Below, piece by piece: positions 18,170 through 26,754 of a stretch of DNA of 47,029 bases. Location of the stretch: positions 1-47,029 of the forward strand of contig USHX01000011.1 of the NCBI GenBank assembly GCA_900554565.1, in the 5' to 3' direction. Below the pieces are notes generated by a model, which did no database searches, had not been told where the DNA came from, and was given only the letters and a program-made list of their open reading frames with translations. A program made the position numbers and the translations under genes. The stretch comes from an uncultured Clostridium sp. GTDB taxonomy: Bacteria; Bacillota; Clostridia; TANB77; CAG-508. Numbering within the stretch: position 1 is the first letter of the stretch; the number at the start of each line of letters is the position of its first letter.

Positions 18170-20248
18170 ATGAAAGCAGAAGAAAGAGAACTATTAAGAT
18201 TTTTAGAAGGAACAGACAAAAACTTTATAATACCAATATACCAAAGAAACTATGACTGGAAAAAAGAAAACTGCAAGCAACTATTCAATGACCTAGAAAA
18301 CGCAATAAGCAAAAAACTAAGTACTCACTTCTTTGGAAGCATAGTATGCAAGCCAGAAGACCTAGAAAGAATAATCATAATAGATGGACAACAAAGAATA
18401 ACAACAGTATCATTATTATTACTAGCAATATACAACAACATAAAAAACAACAACATAGAAGTACAAGAACAATTAGATGAAAAGATTTTAAATGAATATC
18501 TTATAAATAAATACAGTCCAAAAGAAAAGAAAATTAAGTTAAAACCAATCAAAAAAGACCAAGAAGCATTTAAACTATTATTTGAAAACCAAAAAGAAGA
18601 ATTTATAAAAGAATCAAATTTAACGCAAAATTACGAATATTTATATAAAAGAGTAGAAGAATCAAAATATTCACCAGAAGAGCTATATTCAGCAATAAAA
18701 AGGCTGATGATTGTTGTAATTCAACTACATGAAAGTGACAATCCACAACTAATATTTGAAAGCATGAACTCAACAGGACTAGATCTTACAGAAGCAGACA
18801 AAATCAGAAACTATATATTAATGGACAAGCAATATGAAGAGCAAGAAAAATACTATACAGAATATTGGAGCAAAATTGAAAAAAACGTAGGATATGATAC
18901 AACTAGTTTTATAAAAGACTATCTAACAATAAAAATGCAAAAAGTACCAACATATAGCAAAATATATAGAATTTTTAAAGAAGACTATATAATAAGAAAC
19001 AATTTAGACATAGAAAAAGTTTTAGAAGAAATGCTTGTATACTCTAAGATTTATTCTGAAATAAGAAAAAATAATACAAGCAACAAAAATATAGACAGAT
19101 ATTTATCTAATCTAAACTATCTAAGGTATACATTGTTATATCCATATTTAATGCAATTATTAAAACATTATGAAGAAAATGAATTAAGTGAAGTAGAATT
19201 AGATGAATGCTTAAAAACTATTGAAACTTACATTTTAAGAAGAATTATTTGTGGAAAGCCAACAAATGCATTAAGTAAAGGATTTTGCAATTTAGATAAA
19301 GAAATAATAACTATAATTGAAAAAAGAAAATTTGATATGAACATGTATGCAGATGTAATGAAATATGTTCTAATCAATAAAAAAGGTCATTTAATTTTTC
19401 CAACTGACGAAGAATTTAAAAAAGCATTTAAGGAATTTCACTTATATGAAACACAAATGGCCACTAAAAACTATGTACTTGAGGAACTAGAAAATTATAA
19501 CAACAAAGAAAAAATATTAAACTTAAATAGCATAGAAAGTAGTGAATTTTCAATAGAGCATATTATGCCACAAACATTGTCACCAGCGTGGAAAAAAGCT
19601 CTTGGAAATAATTATGGTGAAATATATGAAAAATATATACATACAATTGGGAATTTAACATTAACAGGTTACAATTCAGAATATTCAAATAAATTATTTA
19701 TTGAAAAAAGAGATATGGAAAAAGGATTCAAAGACAGTAGATTGCATTTGAATGCAGACCTTGCAAAATTAGAGAAATGGGATGAAGAAGAGATTGTAAA
19801 AAGAGCAGAGAAACTAACTTCAAAAGCACTTGAAATTTGGAATATGCCAGAAACAAAATACAAGGAAGAAGATGAATACATATCAGCATATGACTTAAGT
19901 GATACTGAAACAAGCTTTATTGGTGAAAAAATTAAAAGTTTCAGATTTGATAATCATGTATATGAGGTTAACAGTTGGAAAGAATTCTGTGAAAATATAG
20001 CGAGATTCTTATATGATTTAGATAAAATACCATTTATAGAATTGGTAAAAAGAACTGGTGAAAATTCAGAAGAAAATGCAAAAAGATTTTCAAGTAATCC
20101 AAAAGAGTTAAGACGACCTACAAAAATTGATGATGACATATATATAGAAACAAATTATAATACAGATGCAATGTTAAACAGTATAAGATATATTGCAGAT
20201 GCATATTCTATTGAACAAAGTGAAATTGAATTCATATTAAAAAAATAA
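18170..20248 (+). CDS. DUF262/DUF1524 GmrSD-like restriction protein
   Basis: 692 residues. The DUF262 domain at the N-terminus shows IPIYQRNYDWKKENC and IIDGQQRITTVSLLLLA (the DGQQR nucleotide-binding motif). The DUF1524 domain follows, with FSIEHIMPQTLSPAWKKALG and HTIGNLTLTGYNSEYSN (His-Met-Asn nuclease pattern). A C-terminal helical domain with SFRFDNHVYEVNSWKEF resembles DUF4357-like extensions. Single-chain proteins of this type act as type IV restriction enzymes on modified DNA; the target here is unknown. AAGGGG precedes the ATG and a strong terminator follows. Confidence 0.85.
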   Translation: MKAEERELLRFLEGTDKNFIIPIYQRNYDWKKENCKQLFNDLENAISKKLSTHFFGSIVCKPEDLERIIIIDGQQRITTVSLLLLAIYNNIKNNNIEVQEQLDEKILNEYLINKYSPKEKKIKLKPIKKDQEAFKLLFENQKEEFIKESNLTQNYEYLYKRVEESKYSPEELYSAIKRLMIVVIQLHESDNPQLIFESMNSTGLDLTEADKIRNYILMDKQYEEQEKYYTEYWSKIEKNVGYDTTSFIKDYLTIKMQKVPTYSKIYRIFKEDYIIRNNLDIEKVLEEMLVYSKIYSEIRKNNTSNKNIDRYLSNLNYLRYTLLYPYLMQLLKHYEENELSEVELDECLKTIETYILRRIICGKPTNALSKGFCNLDKEIITIIEKRKFDMNMYADVMKYVLINKKGHLIFPTDEEFKKAFKEFHLYETQMATKNYVLEELENYNNKEKILNLNSIESSEFSIEHIMPQTLSPAWKKALGNNYGEIYEKYIHTIGNLTLTGYNSEYSNKLFIEKRDMEKGFKDSRLHLNADLAKLEKWDEEEIVKRAEKLTSKALEIWNMPETKYKEEDEYISAYDLSDTETSFIGEKIKSFRFDNHVYEVNSWKEFCENIARFLYDLDKIPFIELVKRTGENSEENAKRFSSNPKELRRPTKIDDDIYIETNYNTDAMLNSIRYIADAYSIEQSEIEFILKK

Positions 20249-20255
20249 ACAAACC

Positions 20256-20282
20256 AAAGCAGAAAATTTTTCTGCTTTTAAT
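20256..20282 (+). terminator. Terminator after the DUF262 gene
   Basis: AAAGCAGAAA and TTTCTGCTTT form ten pairs with a three-base loop, followed by TAAT. Confidence 0.8.
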
Positions 20283-20482
20283 ATTATTCAACAGTAGAAA
20301 AAAGCAAAAAAGATAAAACAATCGCAAAAGAATTTTATTACTTAGGAAGAATTAATACTACAGGCAAACTAAAAGAAATAATTATGCCAAATACAAATAA
20401 AAAAGTAATTGAAATAGAGTGGGCTTTAGATACGCCAGTAAGAGAAGACATATATGAATATATAACAAATGATATAAAATAA
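20282..20482 (+). pseudogene. C-terminal remnant of a DUF3427-type protein
   Basis: An open stretch with no start codon until ATG at 20384. It reads EFYYLGRINTTGKLKEI and VIEIEWALDTPVREDIYEYI, which resembles the end of DUF3427 domains found in helicase or nuclease proteins. Everything upstream is missing, and a stop codon and a terminator lie directly before it. It is interpreted as debris of another defence gene. Confidence 0.5.
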
Positions 20483-20501
20483 AAGAAAAGGAGAACTAAA
20501 A

Positions 20502-20779
20502 TTGAACACAAAAACAACCACACTTACATCTACAAAAACAAACGAAACAATAGAAGTTATTTGCAAAGAATTTATGCTTTTAGAATACTTAATGAAAAAC
20601 AAAAATCAAATAATCTCAAAAGAGCAGTTGTATGAAAAAGTTCGGGGATTAGAAAATGAAGCAGAATCAAACAATTTAGAAGCATACATATCATTTGTGA
20701 GAAAGAAAATAAAAATAATAGGTTCAGAGGTCCAAAAGCAGTTCGTGGACTTGGATATAAACTAGAAACTCAGGAATAG
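20502..20779 (+). pseudogene. Remnant of an OmpR-type response regulator (DNA-binding half)
   Basis: The frame gives a winged-helix domain: FMLLEYLMKNKNQIISKEQL and EAESNNLEAYISFVRKK. The receiver domain is missing, although a good GGAG-TTG start precedes the fragment. A second frame restores KAVRGLGYKLETQE ending at 20779, so one base has been lost around 20738-20742. The recognition-helix region reads KV-CGG-GL, where family members have Trp (VWGL). This is the only in-frame CGG in the window that is not followed by a usable +1 frame, but the gene is clearly dead. Confidence 0.7.
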
Positions 20780-20805
20780 AACATTAAGAAAGGAATGAGA
20801 TTATA

Positions 20806-21174
20806 GTGGAAAAATTAAAGAAAAAAATATTTGGAACTATAATTGCAATACTAACAATATTTTTGGTAAGTGTTTTACAATTAAACTTGCCAAAGATAGC
20901 AAAGAAAGTGGAAATGGGCAACAAATGCAAATGGAAATATAGTAATAGACTCTATATCAACACTAGACATGTAAATGACAGAAAGTTCATATTATGAAGG
21001 AACAATAAATGGCGAAAACCAAGCAAAAAGTATAACATTAAAATTAGATTCATCATCAAAAATTAAACTAACAGGTGACTCATATGTTACATCTTTAGAA
21101 GATGCAGACACATCTTACAGTAACATGGATTTCATGGATACACACTATACGTTAATGGAACAGCAATAAATTAA
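20806..21174 (+). pseudogene. Composite remnant: membrane start plus Cthe_2159-like (DUF4353) end
   Basis: A GTG start with an AAAGGAA site gives a short membrane segment (KKKIFGTIIAILTIFLVSVL), as in a sensor kinase N-terminus, which would suit the response-regulator remnant just before it. The following frames give SSYYEGTINGENQAKS, SSKIKLTGDSYVTSL and, after a one-base loss near 21132, HGYTLYVNGTAIN. That is the end of a DUF4353 (Cthe_2159-like) carbohydrate-binding protein. Several stops interrupt it. It looks like a deletion joined two unrelated genes that then decayed. Confidence 0.5.
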
Positions 21175-21189
21175 AAGAATAAAAACAAG

Positions 21190-21235
21190 CCCTATCAACA
21201 TACAAATGTAAAAAGGCATAAGCCACAAGATAGGG
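21190..21235 (+). ncRNA. Possible three-way-junction leader before the DUF6512 gene
   Basis: CCCTATC (21190-21196) pairs with GATAGGG (21229-21235). Enclosed are TACA-AA-TGTA and GGC-ATAA-GCC, giving a compact three-stem fold directly ahead of the ribosome-binding site. I do not recognise it as a known riboswitch. Confidence 0.3.
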
Positions 21236-21244
21236 AGTGGGAAA

Positions 21245-21811
21245 ATGAAAAAATTCCAAAAAATATACAAACAAATACAAAAAAGTAAATTACTAAAAGC
21301 TCAAATAATTGTAATATTAACAAGTTTAGTATTAGGTACATTGTTACATTTTACATATGAATGGAGTGGAAAAAACGCAATAATAGCAAGCTTTAGTGCA
21401 GTTAATGAAAGCACATGGGAACACTTAAAACTAGTATTTTATCCAATGCTTTTAGCAACAATAATTGAATACATCTTTGTAAAAAATGTAGCAAATAATT
21501 ATTTAGAGGCAAAAACAATAGGAATATTCACAGCAATAAGCTTCATAGTAATAAGTTTTTACACATATACAGGAATTTTAGGAACAAATTTCTTTTTAAT
21601 AGACATTTTGATATTTGCAATTAGCATTATTTTAGGTGAATATGTTGCATACAAATTAATGAAAAGAGAAAATGAAAGTAATATAAAAACAAAAATATTA
21701 GCAGTAATAATAATGATTTTCTTATTAATTAGTTTTATTGTTTGCACATATAATCCACAAAAAGTTAATTTGTTTAGAGACCCAGTAACAGGAAATTACG
21801 GAATTGAATAA
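21245..21811 (+). CDS. DUF6512 family integral membrane protein
   Basis: 188 residues with five or six membrane segments. The conserved head is HFTYEWSGKNAIIASFSAVN followed by ESTWEHLKLVFYPML, which is diagnostic of DUF6512. The C-terminus carries CTYNPQKVNLFRDPVTGNYG. Function is unknown. GGGAGTGGG precedes the start, and a good terminator follows. Confidence 0.8.
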   Translation: MKKFQKIYKQIQKSKLLKAQIIVILTSLVLGTLLHFTYEWSGKNAIIASFSAVNESTWEHLKLVFYPMLLATIIEYIFVKNVANNYLEAKTIGIFTAISFIVISFYTYTGILGTNFFLIDILIFAISIILGEYVAYKLMKRENESNIKTKILAVIIMIFLLISFIVCTYNPQKVNLFRDPVTGNYGIE

Positions 21812-21816
21812 AAATC

Positions 21817-21852
21817 AAAAATATGTCATATGAAAATATGGCATATTTTTAT
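21817..21852 (+). terminator. Terminator after the DUF6512 gene
   Basis: AAAAATATGTCATAT pairs with ATATGGCATATTTTT across a GAAA loop, fifteen pairs with one wobble. Confidence 0.85.
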
Positions 21853-22065
21853 ACCTTAAAATTAAAATTGATAAATTATAAAAAATAAAATGCGGAAACT
21901 TAGTAGTACCAAAGGTTTGAAAAAACGACAATAAAAATAAAATAAAAAAATCAAAAAAAGTGTTGACAAATTATGTTAAGGCAATTATAATAAAAACAGT
22001 TTTATCGAAAAAGATTTTTTATTCGAATTATTTAAAAATCATAAAAACACCAAAAACAAAAAATA
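21853..22065. other. Intergenic stretch, no gene seen
   Basis: AT-rich DNA with short open frames that lack ribosome-binding sites or recognisable content. It leads into the inverted-repeat element at 22066. Confidence 0.5.
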
Positions 22066-22293
22066 TATATGTTTGGATATCTGAGGCCATTATGCCCCTT
22101 AATTATATCATAATTTCCAAAAAAGAAACCAAGTATAAAAGCACAAAATGTTAGTAAAAGTATAACTAAACACAAGTTGAATCGCAAATTTATGTTAGAT
22201 TCATACCCACAATCCCCTTAGATAAAAACTACCCCAAGAGATTTTGTCTAACCTTCATTTTATGTATAATGGCCTCAGACATCCAAACATATA
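22066..22293. mobile_element. MITE-like element with 28-base terminal inverted repeats
   Basis: The left end (22066-22093) reads TATATGTTTGGAT, A, TCTGAGGCCATTAT. The right end (22266-22293) is its inverse with one change (A to G). The 172-base interior has no gene. It contains a smaller hairpin (TTAGATAAAA at 22219 facing TTTTGTCTAA). The right end lies only three bases before the ribosome-binding site of comM, so the element may supply or disturb that gene's promoter. No clear target duplication is visible. Confidence 0.6.
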
Positions 22294-22306
22294 AGAAAGG
22301 AATTAA

Positions 22307-23854
22307 ATGTTATCAATTGTAAAAAGCATGGCACTTCAAGGACTAGATGGATACTTAGTATCTGTTCAAGTAGACATATCAGAAGGAATGCCAAACTTTG
22401 AAATGGTAGGACTTCCAGATGCAAGTGTTAAAGAATCAAAAGAAAGAGTGCGAACAGCAATAAAAAACTCAGGAATTAAGCTGTTAAGTAGAAAACTAGT
22501 AGTAAATTTAGCTCCAGCAAATACAAAAAAAGAAGGCTCAAAATTCGATTTACCAATAGCCATAGGAATATTAATATCAAGTGAAAAAATCCCCAAAAAC
22601 AAAAATGTAGAACAATTTTTAGAAGAAACAATTTTTATAGGAGAGCTATCATTAGATGGAAAAGTAGAAAAAACAAACGGAATACTCCCAATATGTATAG
22701 AAGCAAAAAAATTAGGAATAAAAAGAATTGTATTATCAAAACAAAATGCAAAAGAAGCTTCAATAGTAGAAGGTCTAGAAATATTAGCAATCCAAGAATT
22801 AAAAGAAATAATAGAATACTTAAATGGAGAAAATTATATTCAAAAACAAAAAAATCAAAAATTTAATTCAATAAATCAAGAAAATTATGAGTTCGATTTT
22901 TCAGAAGTAAAAGGACAAGAAACAGTAAAAAGAGCATTAGAAATTTCAGCAGCAGGAGGGCACAATTGCTTACTAATAGGGGCACCAGGTTCAGGAAAAA
23001 CAATGTTAGCTCAAAGATTACCAAGTATATTGCCAAACTTAAGTTTTGAAGAATCTTTAGAAGTCACTAAAATTCACAGTATATTAGGTATATTAGCAGA
23101 AGAAGAGCCACTAATTACAACAAGGCCATTTAGAAGTCCACATCACACAATAACATCAGCATCACTAGTAGGAGGCGGAAAAAATCCAAAGCCGGGAGAA
23201 ATAAGCTTAGCACATAATGGAGTACTATTTTTAGATGAATTACCAGAATTCAACCAAAAGATATTAGAACTACTAAGAGGGCCATTAGAAGATAAAAAAA
23301 TAACTATAAGTAGACTAAACATGGCAGTTACATATCCATGCAACTTTATATTTATAGCAAGTATGAATCCGTGTCCATGTGGTAACTATGGAAGTCAAGA
23401 AAAAGAATGCACATGTAAACCACAACAAATAAAAAATTATCTAAACAAAATAAGTGGGCCACTACTAGATAGAATAGACTTACATATAGAAGTAGAAGGC
23501 GTTAAATATAAAAAACTAGAAAGTAGTAAAAAAGAAGAATCATCAAAAGAAATACGAAACAGAGTAAACTTAGCAAAAAAAATACAACTAGAAAGATACA
23601 AAAATGACAATATATATTCAAACTCAGAGTTAACACCTAAATTAATGGAAAAATACTGTAAAATAGATGCAAAAGGAAAAGAACTACTAGAAAAAGCATT
23701 TGAAAATCTAAAGCTAAGTGCCAGAGCATATACCAGAATATTAAAAGTCTCAAGAACAATTGCAGACTTAGAAAACTCAAAAAACATACAGGCAAAACAC
23801 ATAATAGAAGCAATACAATATAGAAGTTTGGATAGAAAATATTGGGGAAGATAA
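22307..23854 (+). CDS. comM: ComM/YifB-family Mg-chelatase-like AAA+ ATPase
   Basis: 515 residues. The N-terminal domain starts MLSIVKSMALQGLDG and shows GMPNFEMVGLPDASVKES. The AAA+ core has GAPGSGKTM (Walker A), VLFLDELPEF (Walker B) and SMNPCPCGNYG. In characterised bacteria ComM is a DNA branch-migration helicase active in natural transformation. Here it heads a comM-dprA-yraN cluster, a common arrangement. AAGGAA precedes the ATG, and the gap to dprA is short. Confidence 0.92.
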   Translation: MLSIVKSMALQGLDGYLVSVQVDISEGMPNFEMVGLPDASVKESKERVRTAIKNSGIKLLSRKLVVNLAPANTKKEGSKFDLPIAIGILISSEKIPKNKNVEQFLEETIFIGELSLDGKVEKTNGILPICIEAKKLGIKRIVLSKQNAKEASIVEGLEILAIQELKEIIEYLNGENYIQKQKNQKFNSINQENYEFDFSEVKGQETVKRALEISAAGGHNCLLIGAPGSGKTMLAQRLPSILPNLSFEESLEVTKIHSILGILAEEEPLITTRPFRSPHHTITSASLVGGGKNPKPGEISLAHNGVLFLDELPEFNQKILELLRGPLEDKKITISRLNMAVTYPCNFIFIASMNPCPCGNYGSQEKECTCKPQQIKNYLNKISGPLLDRIDLHIEVEGVKYKKLESSKKEESSKEIRNRVNLAKKIQLERYKNDNIYSNSELTPKLMEKYCKIDAKGKELLEKAFENLKLSARAYTRILKVSRTIADLENSKNIQAKHIIEAIQYRSLDRKYWGR

Positions 23855-23881
23855 AACAATAAAAAAGAAAGGAAAAATCAA

Positions 23882-24757
23882 ATGATAAAAATAAACATAG
23901 AAGATACCCGATATCCTAAAATTTTAAAAAATATAAAAAATCCACCAAAGCAACTATATTTAGAAGGAAATATCAAACTCTTAGATACACATGGAATAGC
24001 AATAATAGGTTCAAGAAAATGCTCAGAAAATGGAAGTAAAATGGCCAAAAAATTTGCACAAGAGTTAGTATCACAAGATATAACAATAATAAGTGGGATG
24101 GCCAATGGAATTGATACATATGCACATATAGGAGCATTAGAAAATAGCGGAAACACAATAGCCGTTTTAGGTTGCGGATTTGATAATATATACCCACAAG
24201 AAAACGAAAAATTGTATAAGCAAATAATTAACAACAATGGACTGATAGTTAGTGAATATCCACCAGAAACAGAAGCAAGTTCAGAAAAATTTATCGAAAG
24301 AAATCGCATTGTAAGTGGACTATCAATTGGAATACTTGTAATAGAGGCAAAACATAGAAGTGGGACAAGTGTGACAGCAAAAATTGCAAAATCACAAAAT
24401 AGAAAAGTATTTACAATACCACATGATTTAAGTGATAAATGTGGAATAGGAACAAACCGACTAATAAAAAAAGGAGCAAGCTTAATAACAAGCACAAAAG
24501 ATATAATAGAAAGCTTTGATTTCCTAGAATATAAAGAAGAATTGATAAAAGAACACAAAAACAAGAATGAAGAAAAAAAAGAACCAAAAGAAGAAAAATA
24601 CAAAAAAATATACAGATTAATAAACAAAGGAGAAAACACACCAATAAAAATAGCAGAGAAAATAGGAAGTTCAATAAAAACAATTAACAACATTCTAATA
24701 ATGCTAGAAATAGAAGGATATATAAAAAAAGAGAAAGGGGAATATACATGTATTTAG
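23882..24757 (+). CDS. dprA: DNA-processing protein DprA
   Basis: 291 residues. The Rossmann-like core shows GIAIIGSRKCSENGSKMAK, ISGMANGIDTYAHIGAL, AVLGCGFDNIYPQEN and ERNRIVSGLS, all typical of DprA/Smf. It binds incoming single-stranded DNA and loads RecA. A C-terminal winged-helix (EKIGSSIKTINNILIMLEIEG) corresponds to the DprA WH domain. The end overlaps yraN by ten bases, indicating translational coupling. Confidence 0.95.
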   Translation: MIKINIEDTRYPKILKNIKNPPKQLYLEGNIKLLDTHGIAIIGSRKCSENGSKMAKKFAQELVSQDITIISGMANGIDTYAHIGALENSGNTIAVLGCGFDNIYPQENEKLYKQIINNNGLIVSEYPPETEASSEKFIERNRIVSGLSIGILVIEAKHRSGTSVTAKIAKSQNRKVFTIPHDLSDKCGIGTNRLIKKGASLITSTKDIIESFDFLEYKEELIKEHKNKNEEKKEPKEEKYKKIYRLINKGENTPIKIAEKIGSSIKTINNILIMLEIEGYIKKEKGEYTCI

Positions 24758-25122
24758 ATAATCAAGAATTAGGAAAAATAGGAGAAGAGCTTGCCACAAA
24801 ATATTTAGCGCAAAACAAATATAAAATAATAGAAAGAAATTTTTGGTGCAAACAAGGTGAAATTGATATTATAGCATATGATTTGCGAAATAAAGAATTA
24901 GTATTTTTTGAAGTGAAAACAAGGTCAAACTTTAAATATGGAAGACCTAGTGAAGCGGTAACAAAAGTAAAGAAAAAGCATATTGTTAGAGCTGCTGAAT
25001 ATTATTATAATTATAAAAGTCAAAGAAATAAACCTGTAAGATTTGATGTTATAGAAATAGTTTTTTATAAAGGAAAAGGAATGCTTAATCATATTGAAAA
25101 AGCAATTTTATATGAATCATAG
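24748..25122 (+). CDS. yraN: YraN/UPF0102 family nuclease-like protein
   Basis: 124 residues: LGKIGEELATKYLAQN, then KIIERNFWCKQGEIDIIAYD and LVFFEVKTRSNFKYGRPSEA. This is the predicted endonuclease-fold family (UPF0102) with E-D-ExK residues resembling Holliday-junction resolvases. Its cellular role is not established. It overlaps dprA and ends the cluster. Confidence 0.93.
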   Translation: MYLDNQELGKIGEELATKYLAQNKYKIIERNFWCKQGEIDIIAYDLRNKELVFFEVKTRSNFKYGRPSEAVTKVKKKHIVRAAEYYYNYKSQRNKPVRFDVIEIVFYKGKGMLNHIEKAILYES

Positions 25123-25148
25123 ACAATTTCACATTTTTAATACATAAA

Positions 25149-25326
25149 GAATTTAACATATAATCTTTTTATTACATGTCTCGGTTTATTACGAAATTCA
25201 AGAAATTCTAAATTGTTTTATGGATTCCTTCCACTAAAGTGAACTCTTTCCATAAAACTACATAAGAATTTCTAAAATTTCTTCATTCACATTCGACATT
25301 TCATTCAAAGATTATACATTAAATTC
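25149..25326. repeat. 178-base imperfect palindrome (MITE-like hairpin)
   Basis: The outer arm GAATTTAACATATAATCTTT faces AAAGATTATACATTAAATTC, and the inner arm GTTTTATGGA faces TCCATAAAAC. Between them AGAAATTCT faces AGAATTTCT. Nearly the whole intergenic region between yraN and dgt therefore folds into one long hairpin. It carries no gene. It differs in sequence from the 22066 element. Confidence 0.6.
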
Positions 25327-25441
25327 TCATAATAGTAATTTATTTAAAAGTATTGATAATATTGGCTTTATAATATAAAATAATTAAAGATTATAGAAAA
25401 GGAGAAAAGCTTATAAAAACAATATAAGTGATATAAAACAT

Positions 25442-26650
25442 ATGAAAAATTTATTTATAAATGTAGCAACAAACGAAAAAAATCCAAATTGGGAAAAGTC
25501 AATAGCAAGACAAGAACCAATAAGAAAAAAGGAAAATGATGTAAGAAGTGAATTTGATAGAGACTATACCAGAATAATTCACTCAAATGCATATAAAAGA
25601 CTAAAACACAAAACACAAGTATTTTTCTCACCAGACAATGACCATATTTGTACTAGAAGTGAGCATGTAACACATGTTGAATCAATTAGTTACTCAATAG
25701 CCAGTTACTTAGGCCTAAACACAGAGCTAACAAGAGCAATAGCAGTTTCACATGACATAGGGCATAGTCCATTTGGCCATAGTGGAGAAAAAATATTATC
25801 TAGAATTTCTCAAAAAGACTTAGGAAAAACATTTTGGCATGAGCAAAATGGACTACATTTTGTAGACTCAATTGAACTTTTAGAAAGCCAAGATGGTTAT
25901 ATAAAAAATCTGAACTTAACATATGCAGTTAGAGATGGAATTATTTCTCATTGTGGAGAAATTGACCAAAATGCACTAAAACCAAGGGATGAATATATAG
26001 ATTTAAATGATTATGAATATCCTAATCAATACATGCCATATACATGGGAAGGATGTGTAGTAAAAATATCAGATAAAATTTCATATATAGGTCGTGATAT
26101 TCAAGATGCAATAACACTAGGAATTTTAGACACACATTTAGAAGATTTAAAACAATTATTAAAACCAATACAAGATGAAAAAGAAATAAATAATAGTGCA
26201 ATTATAAATTATTTAGTTTCAGATTTGTGTCAAAATTCATCACCAGAAAAAGGTTTATGCTTCTCAGAATCTGCATTTGAATTAATGAATAAAATAAAAG
26301 AGTTTAATTACAAACACATTTATTTTAGTAATAGAGTAAAACCAGCAATGAAATATTTTGAACTAGTAATAAATGAAATATATGATACGCTGAAATCTTG
26401 CTATTCCACAGGAATAACAATGTTTAATATAAAAAAATTAGAAAGATTTTATCCAAAACTTTCTAATGGATTTTATAATTATCTAGAAAATTATAGTGAT
26501 TTTTCAAATAGAGAAAATTTAAAACTAAAAAACAAAGTTATTTTTGATGTAAATGACTTTAACAGTTATTGTGAATCAATTATTTATTATATTTCTGGTA
26601 TGACAGACAATTTTGCAATAGAAATATATAATGAGATTATAGGATTCTAA
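25442..26650 (+). CDS. dgt: Deoxyguanosinetriphosphate triphosphohydrolase-like HD protein
   Basis: 402 residues of the dGTPase family, which converts dNTP to deoxynucleoside and triphosphate. SEFDRDYTRIIHSNAYKRL and CTRSEHVTHVESISYSIA precede the HD motif AVSHDIGHSPFGHSGE. KISDKISYIGRDIQDAI supplies a later metal ligand. The ATG at 25442 has no good site close by. The nearest, AAAGGAGA, is about 40 bases upstream, which is odd and may mean the promoter-proximal start has changed. A terminator follows. Confidence 0.9.
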   Translation: MKNLFINVATNEKNPNWEKSIARQEPIRKKENDVRSEFDRDYTRIIHSNAYKRLKHKTQVFFSPDNDHICTRSEHVTHVESISYSIASYLGLNTELTRAIAVSHDIGHSPFGHSGEKILSRISQKDLGKTFWHEQNGLHFVDSIELLESQDGYIKNLNLTYAVRDGIISHCGEIDQNALKPRDEYIDLNDYEYPNQYMPYTWEGCVVKISDKISYIGRDIQDAITLGILDTHLEDLKQLLKPIQDEKEINNSAIINYLVSDLCQNSSPEKGLCFSESAFELMNKIKEFNYKHIYFSNRVKPAMKYFELVINEIYDTLKSCYSTGITMFNIKKLERFYPKLSNGFYNYLENYSDFSNRENLKLKNKVIFDVNDFNSYCESIIYYISGMTDNFAIEIYNEIIGF

Positions 26651-26672
26651 TAAAAACATTTAAGAGTAAATA

Positions 26673-26711
26673 AAAAGTGAAAGCTCATTGCAAAACAAAA
26701 CTTTCACTTTT
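26673..26711. terminator. Bidirectional terminator between dgt and the symporter gene
   Basis: AAAAGTGAAAG and CTTTCACTTTT form eleven pairs around a 17-base loop, with A-rich and T-rich flanks suited to both directions. Confidence 0.75.
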
Positions 26712-26754
26712 ATCTCTCTATATTTTTAATCTTTTATTTCATAATTTAAATTCA

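Noticed and set aside
21960..22154. 64-codon frame inside the inverted-repeat region
   Set aside because: No ribosome-binding site, crosses the element's terminal repeat and has a composition typical of chance frames in AT-rich DNA.
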